A stretch of DNA of 64,000 nt from Pelagibacteraceae bacterium AG-426-E17 (GTDB lineage: Bacteria; Pseudomonadota; Alphaproteobacteria; Pelagibacterales; Pelagibacteraceae), in NCBI GenBank assembly GCA_003210095.1, contig QCNP01000002.1, positions 46,018 to 110,017 on the forward strand, read 5' to 3'. The notes beneath the pieces are model-generated. The model was not told where the DNA came from. It did no database searches and saw nothing but the letters and a program-made list of their open reading frames with translations. The translations under genes and the position numbers were made by a program. Shown here piece after piece: positions 19,350-31,712 of this stretch; the first letter of the stretch is position 1, and each line of letters opens with the position of its first letter.

Positions 19350-20755
19350 CAGATTACCGATATACTTAATATAAATTGGTTTATAATGTTAGGATTTATA
19401 AAATATAACAGTATTAAAATTGTTGAAAACGCTAGTGAGAATTTTACCCCAAAATTAAAGTTTGTATCAAATCTCTCTTTTTCTTGATCAAAATAAATTA
19501 CTTTAATTATTCTTAAATAATAAAATGCTGCAATTACAGTAGTTAACAATCCAACTATAGCTAAAAAGAACATTTCCTCTTTTATTACGGCCATAAAAAC
19601 ATAAAATTTTGCAAAAAAACCTGCTAAAGGTGGAATGCCTGCTAAAGAGAATAAAACTATTAAAAAACAAAAAGCTAAAATTGGATGTTTCTTTGAAAGT
19701 CCTGATAAATCTTGAACATTTTCATAATAAATATCGTCTCTCTTTAACATTAAAAGGCAACTAAAAAAGGCCAAATTCATAATTAAGTAAATTGTTAAAT
19801 ATATTAAAGTACTTTGTATTCCATCATTTGTTCCCGTTGTCAGGCCAGCTAAAGCATAACCCATATGACTTATAGAACTATAAGCTATAAGCCTTTTTAA
19901 ATTTTTTTGACCTATAGCAGCTACTGCACCTAAAATCATAGATGCTATTGATAAAAAAATAATAATTATTTGCCATTCAGAAAATAAATTTAAGAATGGT
20001 CCATACAAAAATTTTATAATTACTGTTAAAGCGGCAATCTTAGGAAGCATAGCAAATAAGACTGTTACTGAAGTAGGAGATCCTTGGTATACATCAGGCG
20101 CCCACATATGAAAAGGAACTGCTGAAACTTTAAATGCTAAACCAACTAAAACAAAAACCATTCCAAAAATAACACCATATTCAAATGAAAAATTTCTTGA
20201 TATTTCTTCAAAATTAGTTGTATTTGAAAAACCATATATTAAAGAACATCCATAAAGTAGAAGTCCAGACGACAATGCACTTAATACAAAATATTTTAAT
20301 CCTGACTCTGAAGACAATAAATTATCACGATTAAAAGCTGCTAAAACGTATAAAGCTAATGACTGTAATTCTAAACCAATATAAAAAACTATTAAATCAT
20401 TTGAACTAACCATTACTATCATGCCAAGTAATGAACATAAAATCAATATTGGATACTCTATTTTTAAAAAATTTCCAATTTTTACATAGTTATATGAACA
20501 CAACATTACAAAAAAAGCAGTTATAAAAATAATACTTTTAATGAAAGATGAAAAATCATCTATAAGGTAACTGTTATTAAATAAACTAAAATTATCGCTA
20601 ATATTAACATTGATCGCTAATGAAATTATAACAACTAAGTAACTAAATGTATAAATTAATTTTGAACTACTATTTTTAAATACTCCTATGATTAGTAATA
20701 CCATTATACTAAGTGATATAAAAATTTCAGGTAGTATAAAATATAGATTTATCAT
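19349..20755 (-). CDS. nuoN: NADH-quinone oxidoreductase subunit N
   Basis: Antiporter-like, proton-pumping membrane subunit of complex I. The 468 residues form about 13-14 membrane segments. ELQSLALYVLAAF carries the conserved Glu of the channel, and FKVSAVPFHMWAPDVYQGSP is the conserved Lys-helix region. It is the last nuo gene, one base after nuoM, and its stop overlaps birA. Confidence 0.96.
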   Translation of the reverse strand: MINLYFILPEIFISLSIMVLLIIGVFKNSSSKLIYTFSYLVVIISLAINVNISDNFSLFNNSYLIDDFSSFIKSIIFITAFFVMLCSYNYVKIGNFLKIEYPILILCSLLGMIVMVSSNDLIVFYIGLELQSLALYVLAAFNRDNLLSSESGLKYFVLSALSSGLLLYGCSLIYGFSNTTNFEEISRNFSFEYGVIFGMVFVLVGLAFKVSAVPFHMWAPDVYQGSPTSVTVLFAMLPKIAALTVIIKFLYGPFLNLFSEWQIIIIFLSIASMILGAVAAIGQKNLKRLIAYSSISHMGYALAGLTTGTNDGIQSTLIYLTIYLIMNLAFFSCLLMLKRDDIYYENVQDLSGLSKKHPILAFCFLIVLFSLAGIPPLAGFFAKFYVFMAVIKEEMFFLAIVGLLTTVIAAFYYLRIIKVIYFDQEKERFDTNFNFGVKFSLAFSTILILLYFINPNIINQFILSISVI

Positions 20756-20756
20756 T

Positions 20757-22253
20757 TTATTTTTCTACTAGATTTGTTTCAATTTTAGAATTATAAACAT
20801 CAACAAAATTATCAATTGATACAGCATAAGTCTTAATAATAGGTTCAGGGTAGAAACCAAGGAATATAATTAAAATTGCTAATGTCGATAAAATAAAAAT
20901 TTCGTCTCTTTTTAAATCAGGCATAATCTCTTTTTTAATAGTTGATAACAATTCACCAAAAATTATTCTTTTATAAAGCCAAAGCATATACGCAGCGCCT
21001 AAGATTACACCTACGCTAGCGATTGTTGCTGCCAAGAAGCTCTTTTTAAAAGTACCCATTAATATCAAAAATTCTCCAATGAAACCGCTTGTTCCAGGTA
21101 AACCCAAAGCACCTAATGTAAAAATCATAAACATAATAGCGTATTTTGGCATGATATTAACTAAACCTCTAAAATTTTTTATTTCCCTAGTTTTCATTCT
21201 GTCATATACAACTCCAACACTTAAAAATAATGCTGCAGATACTAAGCCATGACTAATCATTTGAAAAATACTTCCTTCTAAACCCTGATGAGTAAAAGTA
21301 AATATACCTAAGGTTACAAAACCCATATGAGCTACCGAAGAGTAAGCAATTAATTTTTTCATATCATCTTGCATCAAAGCAACCAATGAAGTGTAAATTA
21401 TTGCAATTAGACTTAAGGTAAATATTAATGGTATAAAATCAGTTGATGCAACAGGAAATAATCCTACAGAAAATCTTATAAATCCATAACCTGCCATTTT
21501 AAGTAAAACAGCTGCGAGTAAAACTGAACCAGCTGTTGGTGCTTCAACATGAGCATCGGGTAGCCAAGTATGAACTGGCCACATCGGAGTTTTTACAGCA
21601 AAAGAACTAAAAAATGCCAACCAAAGATAATTTTGATATTTTGAGTCTATGCCAAGATTATATAATTGTTCAACATCCGTAGTTCCTGATAACCAGTATA
21701 TATAAATAATTGCAATTAACATTAGAACCGAACCAACTAGTGTGAAAAGGAAAAATTTAAAAGCTGAATAAACTCGTCTGTTTCCACCCCAAATACCAAT
21801 TATTAAAAACATTGGTATTAAGCCTCCCTCAAAAAACAAATAAAAAATAATTAGATCCAATGAACAAAAAACACCTATCATTAAGGTTTCCATTAAAAGA
21901 ATTGCAATTAAGAATTCTTTTAATCTAATTTTTACGTGATTATTAACTGATATAATGCATAGAGGAGTTATAAATGTTGCTAGTATAATAAATAACATTG
22001 AAATACCATCAACACCAACTTTATAGTTTATGAAATTTTTAATCCAAATTCTCGTTTCTACAAACTGGAAGTCTGAAATATTATTGTCGAATAATTTCCA
22101 TAAGTAAAGAGATAAAAAAAAATTAATTAGAGACGTAAATAAAGCTACATACTTAATACTATTATTTTTTTCAGTTGATTTTATAAATAAAAGAAAAATA
22201 GAACCTATTGTAGGAATTAAAATTAATGAAGATAATATTGGGAAATTTGTCAT
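20757..22253 (-). CDS. nuoM: NADH-quinone oxidoreductase subunit M
   Basis: Proton-pumping membrane subunit of complex I. In its 498 residues, FYLFFEGGLIPMFLIIGIWG holds the conserved Glu, and VKTPMWPVHTWLPDAHVEAP is the diagnostic channel motif. It lies between nuoL (4-base overlap) and nuoN. Confidence 0.97.
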   Translation of the reverse strand: MTNFPILSSLILIPTIGSIFLLFIKSTEKNNSIKYVALFTSLINFFLSLYLWKLFDNNISDFQFVETRIWIKNFINYKVGVDGISMLFIILATFITPLCIISVNNHVKIRLKEFLIAILLMETLMIGVFCSLDLIIFYLFFEGGLIPMFLIIGIWGGNRRVYSAFKFFLFTLVGSVLMLIAIIYIYWLSGTTDVEQLYNLGIDSKYQNYLWLAFFSSFAVKTPMWPVHTWLPDAHVEAPTAGSVLLAAVLLKMAGYGFIRFSVGLFPVASTDFIPLIFTLSLIAIIYTSLVALMQDDMKKLIAYSSVAHMGFVTLGIFTFTHQGLEGSIFQMISHGLVSAALFLSVGVVYDRMKTREIKNFRGLVNIMPKYAIMFMIFTLGALGLPGTSGFIGEFLILMGTFKKSFLAATIASVGVILGAAYMLWLYKRIIFGELLSTIKKEIMPDLKRDEIFILSTLAILIIFLGFYPEPIIKTYAVSIDNFVDVYNSKIETNLVEK

Positions 22254-24160
22254 TTAATTATTAAAAATGTTAATAGTAGAGAAAAACCTAACAGCATAAT
22301 AAATGCATATTGATAAATAAAGCCTGACTGAAATCTTACTGCAAATATTGAAATTTTTTTTATAAAATGTGAGATCCCATCAGGACCAAATCTATCTATG
22401 ATGGATCCATCAATTTTTTTCCAAAAAAATTTACCCAAAAACTTTAATGGTCTAACAAACAAAAAGTCATACAACTCATCGAAGTACCACTTATTTTTCA
22501 AGAATGTATATAATGGTAAATTTATTTTTACAAAATGATCTAATATAGATCTATCTTTAATAAACAAAATATAAGACAATGGTATTGATAAAATAACTAA
22601 TATGGGTGTCAATATCAAAAACCATCCTGGGGGATGATCAGAGCTTAAAGGCTCTAAAAATTTAATAGAGTCTCCCCAAAATAAGTAACTACTATCTAAA
22701 CCAATAAGCAAATCTTTAAATACAAAACCTGAAAACAATGCCCCAATAGATAATACAATTAATGGAATAAGCATTACAACTGGAGAATCGTGCATCTGGT
22801 CCAAATTAATTTTTTTATTGTTATAATTTCCATGGAAAGTCTTAAAAATTAGTCTCCAAGAATATATAGATGTCAATAAAGCTGTGATTATACCAATAGT
22901 AGCAGCGTAATTACTAAATGTTCCCTTCTCTAAATATGCAAATTCTATTATTGCATCTTTTGAATAATACCCTGATAAGAATGGAAATCCAGTCAATGCT
23001 AATGTCCCTATTATCATAAGACAATATGTATATGGTAATTTTCTCCATATACCTCCCATGTGATTTATATTTTGTTCATTTTTAAATGAGTGTATTACAG
23101 ATCCTGCACCTAAAAACAAAAGAGCTTTAAAAAATGCATGAGTAAACAGATGAAACATTGCTACATTGTATGCTCCAACACCTGTCGCAAAAAACATATA
23201 ACCTAATTGACTACAAGTTGAGTATGCGATAATTTTTTTTATATCATCTTGAACTAGAGCAATACTTGCTGCAAACAAAGCAGTGGTCATTCCAATAATA
23301 GTTATAAAATTTAGCGCTAACTCTGAATATTCATAAATAGGTGAACATCTAACAACTAAAAATACACCAGCTGTTACCATTGTTGCAGCATGTATTAAAG
23401 CGGATACTGGTGTTGGTCCTTCCATTGCATCGGGCAGCCATGTATGCAAAAAAATTTGTGCAGATTTCCCCATTGCTCCAATAAATAAAAGTAAACAAAT
23501 AAGATCAATTACTAAAAAATTAAAACTTAAAAAGACTATTTTTTTTTCTATAATATTTGGTATCAATTTAAATACTTCATCATAATTCACAGTTCCAAAT
23601 ACATAAAATATTAAAAAAATTCCAAGCCCTAAACCAAAGTCACCGACTCTATTAACTAAGAAAGCTTTGATAGCGGCATAATTTGCGCTTTGTTTTTTAA
23701 ACCAAAAACCAATTAAAAAATATGAACACAAACCAACACCTTCCCATCCAAAAAATAATTGTAAAAAGTTGTCAGAAGTTACTAAGATTAACATTGAAAA
23801 TGTAAAAAGTGATAGATAAGACATGAATCTTGGTTTGTGAGGGTCATGAGACATATAACCAATAGAATAAACGTGAACTAAAGAGGATACAAAAGTCACC
23901 ACAACAAGCATAATAGAGGATAATGGATCAATGTTTATCGACCAATTTACATTAAGTGAGCCTGAGGTTATCCAAGTAGTAATAATTAAATTTTCATTAT
24001 AACCACTCATTACTTCAAGAAATATAATTATCGAAAGTATTGCCGATATAGAAACTAATATACAAGATATAATTTCTGAATTTCTTGATCCTATTTTTCT
24101 CCCAAAAAAACCTGAAATGAAAGAAGCTAATAAAGGAAGAAAAATTATAAAGTAGCTCAT
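22250..24160 (-). CDS. nuoL: NADH-quinone oxidoreductase subunit L
   Basis: Distal proton-pumping subunit of complex I with the long lateral helix at its C terminus. In its 636 residues, FFGWEGVGLCSYFLIGFW and KSAQIFLHTWLPDAMEGPTP are the conserved channel motifs. The C-terminal part (about 520-636) contains the amphipathic helix region and a final membrane segment. It starts two bases after the nuoK stop. Confidence 0.97.
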   Translation of the reverse strand: MSYFIIFLPLLASFISGFFGRKIGSRNSEIISCILVSISAILSIIIFLEVMSGYNENLIITTWITSGSLNVNWSINIDPLSSIMLVVVTFVSSLVHVYSIGYMSHDPHKPRFMSYLSLFTFSMLILVTSDNFLQLFFGWEGVGLCSYFLIGFWFKKQSANYAAIKAFLVNRVGDFGLGLGIFLIFYVFGTVNYDEVFKLIPNIIEKKIVFLSFNFLVIDLICLLLFIGAMGKSAQIFLHTWLPDAMEGPTPVSALIHAATMVTAGVFLVVRCSPIYEYSELALNFITIIGMTTALFAASIALVQDDIKKIIAYSTCSQLGYMFFATGVGAYNVAMFHLFTHAFFKALLFLGAGSVIHSFKNEQNINHMGGIWRKLPYTYCLMIIGTLALTGFPFLSGYYSKDAIIEFAYLEKGTFSNYAATIGIITALLTSIYSWRLIFKTFHGNYNNKKINLDQMHDSPVVMLIPLIVLSIGALFSGFVFKDLLIGLDSSYLFWGDSIKFLEPLSSDHPPGWFLILTPILVILSIPLSYILFIKDRSILDHFVKINLPLYTFLKNKWYFDELYDFLFVRPLKFLGKFFWKKIDGSIIDRFGPDGISHFIKKISIFAVRFQSGFIYQYAFIMLLGFSLLLTFLIIK

Positions 24161-24162
24161 CT

Positions 24163-24474
24163 CTATCCTTTCAATCTATCAATTTCTTCTACTCTTATTG
24201 TTCCTGAGTTTCTATAATAAACGACTATTATAGCTAGACCTATGGCTGCTTCAGCTGCTGCAACAGTTAAAATAAATAATGTAAATATCTGACCGGTTAA
24301 ATCATTTATAAAAATAGAAAAAGAAACTAAATTAATATTTACTGCTAATAAAATTAATTCAATACTCATAAGTATAACAATAATATTTTTTCTATTTAAA
24401 AATATGCCAACGACACCAATTGTAAATATTATCGCACCTAAAGTAAGATAGTGACCTAATCCTATTTCAAACAT
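24163..24474 (-). CDS. nuoK: NADH-quinone oxidoreductase subunit K
   Basis: Small membrane subunit of complex I with three membrane segments in 103 residues. The acidic residues in [15 protein letters not shown] (second helix) and [11 protein letters not shown] (third helix) belong to the central hydrophilic axis. It overlaps nuoJ by 8 bases. Confidence 0.97.
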   Translation of the reverse strand: MFEIGLGHYLTLGAIIFTIGVVGIFLNRKNIIVILMSIELILLAVNINLVSFSIFINDLTGQIFTLFILTVAAAEAAIGLAIIVVYYRNSGTIRVEEIDRLKG

Positions 24475-25099
24475 CTATTTTTATACCCTCTCTAGATTTA
24501 ACAGTAACTAATTCAACACCATCTTTCTTTTCTCTTGAAATTTGTTTTATGTAGCTTTGTCTTTTTAATCCCTCTCTTTGTCTAAAAGTTAATACAATCG
24601 CACCTATCATTGCTACTAATAAAATCATTCCAGACAATTGAAATAAATGAATATAGTCTGTGTATAAAACATTTCCAATCATATGAGTGTTAGTAGTTGT
24701 TGGTATGTTTAAATTAGAAATATTATTAATTAGATCTGGTTTAAATTTCCAGCCACCTATTACTATTATTAACTCGAAAAATATAATTAAACTTACAATC
24801 ATGCCAACAGGAATATGTTTGCTGCCAGAGGTAGCTGCAAACCATTTGTTTTTTTGTTGTGCTACGTTTAACATCATCACAACAAATAAAAAAAGAACAG
24901 CAACAGCTCCAACATAAACTATAAGCATAATCATTCCTAAAAATTCTGCTCCTATAAGAATAAATAAACAGGAAATACTTATGAAGTCTAAAATAAGGAA
25001 AAACACTGAATGGACAGTATTTTTTGATGCTGTCACCATTATTGCAGATATAATTGCTATAAACGAGAATACATAAAAAAATAAAGCATGGGCTGTCAT
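24467..25099 (-). CDS. nuoJ: NADH-quinone oxidoreductase subunit J
   Basis: Membrane subunit of complex I with five membrane segments in 210 residues. The third segment reads [20 protein letters not shown], the pi-bulge helix characteristic of NuoJ/ND6. The C-terminal tail after about residue 180 is charged and cytoplasmic ([13 protein letters not shown]), which is usual in alphaproteobacteria. Confidence 0.96.
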   Translation of the reverse strand: MTAHALFFYVFSFIAIISAIMVTASKNTVHSVFFLILDFISISCLFILIGAEFLGMIMLIVYVGAVAVLFLFVVMMLNVAQQKNKWFAATSGSKHIPVGMIVSLIIFFELIIVIGGWKFKPDLINNISNLNIPTTTNTHMIGNVLYTDYIHLFQLSGMILLVAMIGAIVLTFRQREGLKRQSYIKQISREKKDGVELVTVKSREGIKIDV

Positions 25100-25105
25100 T
25101 AAATT

Positions 25106-25591
25106 TTATCGATGAGGACTATCTGCTTTTATATTTGCGGCTAAAACACTTTCCCACCTGTCTCCATTTTCTAAGAGTTTATCTTTTGTATAATAAAGTT
25201 CTTCTCTAGTTTCTGTCGCAAATTCAAAGTTAGGTCCTTGTACTATTGCATCAACAGGACACGACTCCTCACATAAACCACAATAAATACATTTGAGCAT
25301 ATCAATATCATATCTTGTTGTTTTTCTGCTACCGTCCTCTCTCTCTTTTGACTCTATTGTAATAGCTTGTGCTGGACATACTGCTTCACACAATTTACAT
25401 GCAATGCATCTTTCCTCACCATTTGGGTATCTTCTTAAAGCATGTTCTCCTCTGTATCTTGGGCTTATTTTACCCTTCTCAAAAGGGTAATTAATTGTCT
25501 TTTTAGATTTAAAAATTTCTTTAATTGCAATTAACAACGCTCTTATAAAATCATACATTAAGACAGTTTTAATAAATCTAGAAAATTTCAA
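25106..25591 (-). CDS. nuoI: NADH-quinone oxidoreductase subunit I
   Basis: Ferredoxin-like subunit carrying clusters N6a and N6b. Two CxxCxxCxxxCP motifs are visible: [12 protein letters not shown] and [12 protein letters not shown]. The preceding [16 protein letters not shown] is also typical. Length 161 is normal. Confidence 0.97.
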   Translation of the reverse strand: MKFSRFIKTVLMYDFIRALLIAIKEIFKSKKTINYPFEKGKISPRYRGEHALRRYPNGEERCIACKLCEAVCPAQAITIESKEREDGSRKTTRYDIDMLKCIYCGLCEESCPVDAIVQGPNFEFATETREELYYTKDKLLENGDRWESVLAANIKADSPHR

Positions 25592-25593
25592 TC

Positions 25594-26592
25594 TTAACTC
25601 CTTGGTAATAAATCAAAATACATTAAATATCCTGAAGTTAATACGACCCAAATAAGAGAAATTGGTAAAAAAACTTTCCAACCCAATCTCATAAGTTGAT
25701 CGTATCTATATCTAGGTACTATAGCTTTTACTAAAGCAAATAGTACAAATAATAACAAAATTTTAATTATTAACCACAATGGTTCAGGTATCAATATAAA
25801 AGGATAAATATCTAGTGGAGATAACCAGCCTCCTAAAAATAGAATTGATCCTAAAGCACACATTAACAAAATATTTGCATACTCACCTAGCCAAAACATT
25901 GCATACATCATCCCAGAATATTCAGTTTGATAGCCTGAGACAAGTTCAGCTTCAGCCTCAGGTAAATCAAAAGGTGGTCTATTCGTCTCCGCCAGTGCAG
26001 ATATGAAAAAAATTACAAACATTGGAAATAATGGGATTATAAACCAGATATTTTTTTGAGCCAAAACAATATCACCTAAGTTTAGAGATCCTACACAGAG
26101 TAAAACATTAATTATAATTACACCAATTGATACTTCATAGGACACCATTTGTGCAGCTGATCTTATTGACCCTAAGAATGGATATTTTGAATTTGATGCC
26201 CAACCACCCATGATAATACCATAGACACCTAATGAAGAGATCGCAAATAAATAAAGTATACCTACATTAATATCGGCTAAAACATAGCTTTCACTGAAAG
26301 GTATTACGGCCCATGCTACTAGTGCGAGTGTCATAGTTACAACAGGTGCTAAAATAAAAATGATTTTGTTAGAGCTCGCTGGGATAATTATCTCTTTAAA
26401 AATGTATTTCATTGCGTCTGCTAAAGATTGAAATAAACCAAAAGGACCTACAACATTAGGTCCTTTTCTTTTCTGAACAAAAGCCCAAATTCTTCTGTCT
26501 AACCAAACTATCATTGCTACCGACACTAGCACTGGAATTAATAAAAATACGATTTTGTACGTTTCCGAAAAAAAAATTTGTAAATATTCCAT
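25594..26592 (-). CDS. nuoH: NADH-quinone oxidoreductase subunit H
   Basis: Membrane subunit forming the quinone chamber. In its 332 residues with about eight membrane segments, [20 protein letters not shown] and [20 protein letters not shown] are the quinone-site loops. It starts two bases after nuoG ends. Confidence 0.97.
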   Translation of the reverse strand: MEYLQIFFSETYKIVFLLIPVLVSVAMIVWLDRRIWAFVQKRKGPNVVGPFGLFQSLADAMKYIFKEIIIPASSNKIIFILAPVVTMTLALVAWAVIPFSESYVLADINVGILYLFAISSLGVYGIIMGGWASNSKYPFLGSIRSAAQMVSYEVSIGVIIINVLLCVGSLNLGDIVLAQKNIWFIIPLFPMFVIFFISALAETNRPPFDLPEAEAELVSGYQTEYSGMMYAMFWLGEYANILLMCALGSILFLGGWLSPLDIYPFILIPEPLWLIIKILLLFVLFALVKAIVPRYRYDQLMRLGWKVFLPISLIWVVLTSGYLMYFDLLPRS

Positions 26593-26593
26593 A

Positions 26594-28615
26594 TTAACCT
26601 TCGGTACCTGTTTTGTTTACTCTTTTTCTCAGATTTCTACATTCCATCATAGTTTTAGAGGACCTGGCAATTACATTAGAGTAGTAATAGTCTATAGGAT
26701 AAACTGAAATTTTTTCATCTACAAATTCTTTTTTGAAAAGACTACTAAAACTATTTTTTTTATTAGAATTTAAATAACTTATCATTGAATTTATTAAATC
26801 TTTTTTATTATCAAATAAATTTTTTTCACTCATTATTTGAGATATAGAATTAATTATTTGCCAATCTTCTTTTGCTTTACCAGGCGGATAAGATGCCTTA
26901 AATGCCATTTGCAATTCCCCATCTAGGTTTGTGTAATGACCGTCTTGTTCAGTAAATGCAGCACCAGGTAGGATGAGATCTGCTATTTCAGCTCCTCTAT
27001 CTCCATGACTACCGATATAAATAACAAATTCATTTTTCTTATTAAATATTAGATCATCTTGTCCAAATAAAAATATAACGTCAAAAAAATTACTTTTTAA
27101 TTTATGTAAAGTATCATTATTATTACTTAAGACTTGAAGATCATAAGAACCTACAGAAGAAGCATTGAGGTTTAAAATATTTAAAGAATTCCAATTTTCG
27201 TTTATTTTATTATTATCTTTTAAAAAACTCTGAAAACCTTCAAAAATGAATTTAGCTGACTGTAAATTTAGTATTTCATGACCTAAAATTATAATCGGGT
27301 ATTTGGCATTTACTATTTCTTTTGAAATTTTATGATTATTTTCAAATATTTTTTTTATTTCGCTAGTGGAATTATTTAATATCTCATATGGATAGGTAAG
27401 ATCACCTAGATTATTAAAAGAATATATTTTCGATTTATTTTTTTTATATGTTTTTCTTATTCTTGCATTTAACATTGTTGCTTCATATCTTGGATTTGTA
27501 CCAATCAAAATGATCAAATCACTCTTATCAATACCTTTTATTTTTGAGTTAAATATATAGTTTTGCCTTTTTTCTATATCTATAAAATTATTTTTTGTTC
27601 TTGATTCTAGGTGTGGTGATTTAAAAACTTTACCAAACAATTCTTTTGCAGAATAGCTTGTTTCCATGTTTGTTAAATCTCCAGTGAAACCTGCAATTTT
27701 ATTTGGAGAAGTTACATCTATTTTTTTTTTTAAAATGTCAAGAGCATCCTTCCACTCTATTTTTTCAAATTTACCATTTTTTTTGAAGAAAGGTGTATCT
27801 AATCTTTGATTTTTTAGTCCATCACATGCATATCGAGTTTTATCAGATATCCATTCTTCATTTATATCCTCATTTATTTTAGGTAAAACTCTTTTCACTT
27901 CCCATCCATAAGTGTCTATTCTGATATTAGATCCAACAGCATCCATAACATCAACTGACTCTGTTTTTTTAAGTTCCCATGGTCTTGCTTCAAAAACATA
28001 AGGTTTTGATGTTAAAGCACCAACTGGACAAAGATCAATTACATTTGCCGATAATTCTGACTCCATAGTTTTTTCTAAATAGGTTGTAATTTGCATATCT
28101 TCTCCCCTGCCAATTGCACCAAGCTCCTCTACTCCTGCTATCTCTGTCGCAAAACGTATACATCTTGTACAATGTATACATCTTGTCATATGTGTTTTTA
28201 TTAAAGGGCCCATGTATTTTTCAGGCACATATCTTTTGTTTTCTTTATATCTGGTTTTATCAATTCCATAGAACATCGATTGATCTTGTAAATCACATTC
28301 GCCACCTTGATCACAAACTGGACAATCTAGAGGATGATTAACTAAAAGAAATTCCATGACACCCTTTCTTGCTTTTTCTACCAATTCGGTGTTAGTTTTG
28401 ATATTCATACCCTCAGAGACTGGCATTGCGCAAGATGCAACTGGTTTTCTAGATTTTTCTATTTCTACTAGACACATTCTGCAATTTCCAGCAATTGAGA
28501 GTTTTTCATGATAGCAAAATCTTGGAATTTCAGCACCCGCTTTTTCACATGCCTGTAAAACTGTTAGCCCTTCCTCTACCTGAACTTCTTTGTTATTTAC
28601 TTTAACTTTTAGCAT
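26594..28615 (-). CDS. nuoG: NADH-quinone oxidoreductase subunit G
   Basis: Largest peripheral-arm subunit. An N-terminal 2Fe-2S ferredoxin domain (CRMCLVEIE, then [16 protein letters not shown]) is followed by the 4Fe-4S segment with [13 protein letters not shown], and then a degenerate molybdopterin-oxidoreductase domain (about 220-620). The first third is strongly conserved and the rest diverged, as usual. Length 673. It overlaps nuoF by 14 bases. Confidence 0.96.
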   Translation of the reverse strand: MLKVKVNNKEVQVEEGLTVLQACEKAGAEIPRFCYHEKLSIAGNCRMCLVEIEKSRKPVASCAMPVSEGMNIKTNTELVEKARKGVMEFLLVNHPLDCPVCDQGGECDLQDQSMFYGIDKTRYKENKRYVPEKYMGPLIKTHMTRCIHCTRCIRFATEIAGVEELGAIGRGEDMQITTYLEKTMESELSANVIDLCPVGALTSKPYVFEARPWELKKTESVDVMDAVGSNIRIDTYGWEVKRVLPKINEDINEEWISDKTRYACDGLKNQRLDTPFFKKNGKFEKIEWKDALDILKKKIDVTSPNKIAGFTGDLTNMETSYSAKELFGKVFKSPHLESRTKNNFIDIEKRQNYIFNSKIKGIDKSDLIILIGTNPRYEATMLNARIRKTYKKNKSKIYSFNNLGDLTYPYEILNNSTSEIKKIFENNHKISKEIVNAKYPIIILGHEILNLQSAKFIFEGFQSFLKDNNKINENWNSLNILNLNASSVGSYDLQVLSNNNDTLHKLKSNFFDVIFLFGQDDLIFNKKNEFVIYIGSHGDRGAEIADLILPGAAFTEQDGHYTNLDGELQMAFKASYPPGKAKEDWQIINSISQIMSEKNLFDNKKDLINSMISYLNSNKKNSFSSLFKKEFVDEKISVYPIDYYYSNVIARSSKTMMECRNLRKRVNKTGTEG

Positions 28616-29939
28616 TTTCTTCTTCTAATAAATGTTGATCAACTAAATAAGGAATATTTTTATTAGATTTTACTAATGGATTAAAATTGTTTCTTTTAAT
28701 AATTTCTTTTTTAAAGTGTCTTAATAATCCCTGAACCGGCCAAGCAGAACCTTCTCCAAAGGCACAAATTGTGTGTCCTTCTATTTGATTAGTAACGTCA
28801 GATAGCATCTCTACCTCTTCTCTTGATGCCTCTCCTTTAGACATTCTTTCTAAGATACGCCACATCCAGCCAGATCCCTCTCTACATGGAGTACACTGAC
28901 CACAACTTTCATGTTTATAAAATCTAGCAATTCTTGCCATACATTTAATTATGTCTTGATCTTTGTTGATCACTACAATTCCAGCTGTACCTAGCCCACT
29001 TTTGTTTTCAATTAATGTGTCAAAGTCCATAGTTATATTTTCACAAATTTCCTTAGGCAAAAGTGGCATTGATGAACCACCGGGTATAACGGCTTTAAGA
29101 TTTTCCCATCCGCCAATCACTCCTCCAGCATGTTTTTCAATTAAATCTTTTAATTTTACTCCCATTTCTTCTTCTACGTTACATGGACTATTTACGTTAC
29201 CAGATATGCAGAAAATTTTAGTTCCTGTATTTTTTGGCTTTCCTAAAGATGAAAACCATTTTGCGCCTCTTCTTAAAATTGTTGGGACAACTGATATAGT
29301 TTCGACATTATTTATTATTGTTGGACATCCGTACAAACCAACAATTGCTGGAAATGGAGGTTTTAATCTTGGTTGACCTTTATTTCCCTCGATACTTTCT
29401 AAAAGGGCTGTTTCCTCACCACATATATATGCACCTGCACCATAATGTATATAAACGTCTAAATCCCATTTAGAATTACAAGAATTCTTGCCAATTAAAT
29501 TATCTTTATATGCTTCATCTATAGCTTTCTGTAACTTTAATCCTTCCTGAAAATACTCCCCTCTAAGATAAATGTAACAAACTTTTGCATTTACAGCATA
29601 AGATGTAATCAAACAGCCCTCTAGTAATTTTTGTGGCTCAAATCTTAAAATATCTCTATCTTTACATGTGCCAGGCTCTGACTCATCTGCATTGATAACT
29701 AAATAATGAGGTTTAGTCCCAACTTCTTTCGGGGCAAAAGACCATTTTAACCCTGTTGGAAAGCCTGCTCCTCCTCTACCTCTTAGCTCAGATTTTTTTA
29801 TTTCATCTATTATCCAATCCCTTCCTTTTGATATTAGTTCATCTGTCTGTTTCCAATCTCCTCTTTTCTTTGCAGAAATTAAATCAGCTCCTAGATCATT
29901 ATATAAATTTTTAAATATTCTATCTTCGTCTTTAAGCAT
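28602..29939 (-). CDS. nuoF: NADH-quinone oxidoreductase subunit F
   Basis: NADH- and FMN-binding subunit with cluster N3. [15 protein letters not shown] (about residues 54-68) binds FMN and [23 protein letters not shown] is the second nucleotide motif, and [12 protein letters not shown] plus a later Cys carry the 4Fe-4S cluster. Length 445 is normal. It overlaps nuoE by 8 bases. Confidence 0.97.
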   Translation of the reverse strand: MLKDEDRIFKNLYNDLGADLISAKKRGDWKQTDELISKGRDWIIDEIKKSELRGRGGAGFPTGLKWSFAPKEVGTKPHYLVINADESEPGTCKDRDILRFEPQKLLEGCLITSYAVNAKVCYIYLRGEYFQEGLKLQKAIDEAYKDNLIGKNSCNSKWDLDVYIHYGAGAYICGEETALLESIEGNKGQPRLKPPFPAIVGLYGCPTIINNVETISVVPTILRRGAKWFSSLGKPKNTGTKIFCISGNVNSPCNVEEEMGVKLKDLIEKHAGGVIGGWENLKAVIPGGSSMPLLPKEICENITMDFDTLIENKSGLGTAGIVVINKDQDIIKCMARIARFYKHESCGQCTPCREGSGWMWRILERMSKGEASREEVEMLSDVTNQIEGHTICAFGEGSAWPVQGLLRHFKKEIIKRNNFNPLVKSNKNIPYLVDQHLLEEENAKS

Positions 29940-30540
29940 TTTTATTATTTAATAAAGTTATTCTATTATTTTCTGGTTCAGAGTTTATTCTACCTCTGTA
30001 TGATCCAGATTTTGGTTTTTTATCACTTAGTATATCCTCAATAATTTCTGAAAATTTTGTAGTATTAAGGTCCTCATAATATTCATCATTAATTTGTACC
30101 ATTGGCGCATTAATACATGCACCTAGACATTCTACTTCCACCCAAGAGCATTGTTGATTTTTTGATAATTCTTTTTCTTTTTGTGATATTTTTTTTTTAC
30201 AAACATCAACTAGTTTATAAGCTCCTCTTATCATGCACGGAGTTGTAGTGCAAACTTGAATATAATATTTACCTACAGGAGATAAATTATACATAGAGTA
30301 AAATGTAGCTACTTCATAGACTTTTATATACGGCATGCTTAGAAACTTTGCTATATATTTCATTGCAGACAAAGGTATCCAATTATCATTTTGTTTTTGA
30401 GCTAAGTACAATAGTGGCATCACAGCACTTTTCATCTTATCAGCTGGATACTTTGATAAAATTTTTTTTGCCAAGTCTAAATTATTTGAATTAAATTCAA
30501 AATTATCTGGTTGGATTTTGTTTACTTTTTTTAAACTCAT
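29932..30540 (-). CDS. nuoE: NADH-quinone oxidoreductase subunit E
   Basis: Thioredoxin-fold 2Fe-2S subunit. Cluster ligands are visible in [10 protein letters not shown] and [14 protein letters not shown]. The 202-residue protein has a short C-terminal extension ([15 protein letters not shown]) typical of alphaproteobacteria. It overlaps nuoD by 4 bases. Confidence 0.96.
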   Translation of the reverse strand: MSLKKVNKIQPDNFEFNSNNLDLAKKILSKYPADKMKSAVMPLLYLAQKQNDNWIPLSAMKYIAKFLSMPYIKVYEVATFYSMYNLSPVGKYYIQVCTTTPCMIRGAYKLVDVCKKKISQKEKELSKNQQCSWVEVECLGACINAPMVQINDEYYEDLNTTKFSEIIEDILSDKKPKSGSYRGRINSEPENNRITLLNNKNA

Positions 30541-31712
30541 CTATCTATTTCTCCAAAAACAATATCTAAAGAACCAAGCACAGCTGGTACATCTGCTAAC
30601 ATATGGCCCTTAATTAAATAGTCCATAGCCTGTAGATGAGAAAAACCTGGGGCTCTAATTTTGCACTTGTAAGGTTTGCTAGATCCATCTGAAATCAGGT
30701 AAACACCAAACTCCCCTTTTGGTGCTTCTACAGCTGTATAAATTTCGTCTTTTTTAACTCTGTATCCCTCAGTAAATAGTTTAAAGTGATGTATTAAAGC
30801 TTCCATAGATTCTTTTAATTCTTTTTTTGGTGGTGGAGAAACTTTGTTATCTAAAGTTTTAACAGGTCCCTTAGGCATATTTTGTAAACATTGTTTTATT
30901 ATTTTTACACTTTCTCTCATTTCTTCAATTCTACATAAGTACCTATCATAACAATCACCATTTTTCCCTATTGGAATTTTAAAATCAATTTGTTCATAGC
31001 AATCGTATGGCTGAGATTTTCTTAGATCCCAAGCAACACCAGAGCCTCTCAACATAACTCCTGAAAATGAATAATCTAGTGCATCTTCTTTTGAGACTAT
31101 TCCTATATCAACATTTCTTTGCTTAAAAATTCTGTTGTCAGTAAGTAAAGTTTCTAAGTCATCAATAATTTTAGGAAAGGAATTACAAAAATTTAATATA
31201 TCTTTATCCAGCCCTCTTGGTAAATCTTTATGAACACCTCCAGGTCTAAAATAATTAGCATGTAATCTTGAACCTGAAACTCTTTCATAAAATTCCATTA
31301 ATTTTTCTCTTTCTTCAAAACCCCATAAAGATGGTGTTAACGCTCCAACATCTAAAGCTTGTGTAGTTATATTTAAAATATGACTTAAAATTCTACCAAT
31401 TTCACAAAAAATTACTCTAATAAACTGCCCTCTTATTGGCACTTCAATTTCCATAATTTTTTCTATGGCTAGTGCAAAAGCATGTTCTTGATTCATTGGG
31501 GCAACATAATCAAGTCTATCAAAATATGGTATTGCTTGTGAATAAGTTTTATTTTCAATTAATTTTTCGGTTCCTCTGTGAAGTAATCCAATATGCGGGT
31601 CTGCTTTTTCGACAACCTCTCCATCTAATTCTAAAATTAATCTTAACACTCCATGAGCTGCAGGGTGTTGGGGTCCAAAATTAAGGTTTAAAGTTTTTTT
31701 TTCTTTAGTCAT
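30537..31712 (-). CDS. nuoD: NADH-quinone oxidoreductase subunit D
   Basis: 49-kDa subunit that forms the quinone site together with Nuo[21 protein letters not shown] is diagnostic, and [18 protein letters not shown] and the C-terminal DIVFGEIDR are also present. Length 391. It overlaps nuoC by 8 bases. Confidence 0.97.
   Translation of the reverse strand: MTKEKKTLNLNFGPQHPAAHGVLRLILELDGEVVEKADPHIGLLHRGTEKLIENKTYSQAIPYFDRLDYVAPMNQEHAFALAIEKIMEIEVPIRGQFIRVIFCEIGRILSHILNITTQALDVGALTPSLWGFEEREKLMEFYERVSGSRLHANYFRPGGVHKDLPRGLDKDILNFCNSFPKIIDDLETLLTDNRIFKQRNVDIGIVSKEDALDYSFSGVMLRGSGVAWDLRKSQPYDCYEQIDFKIPIGKNGDCYDRYLCRIEEMRESVKIIKQCLQNMPKGPVKTLDNKVSPPPKKELKESMEALIHHFKLFTEGYRVKKDEIYTAVEAPKGEFGVYLISDGSSKPYKCKIRAPGFSHLQAMDYLIKGHMLADVPAVLGSLDIVFGEIDR

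Noticed and set aside
24687..24917. 76-residue plus-strand open frame inside nuoJ
   Set aside because: Shadow of a strongly conserved gene with no independent support.
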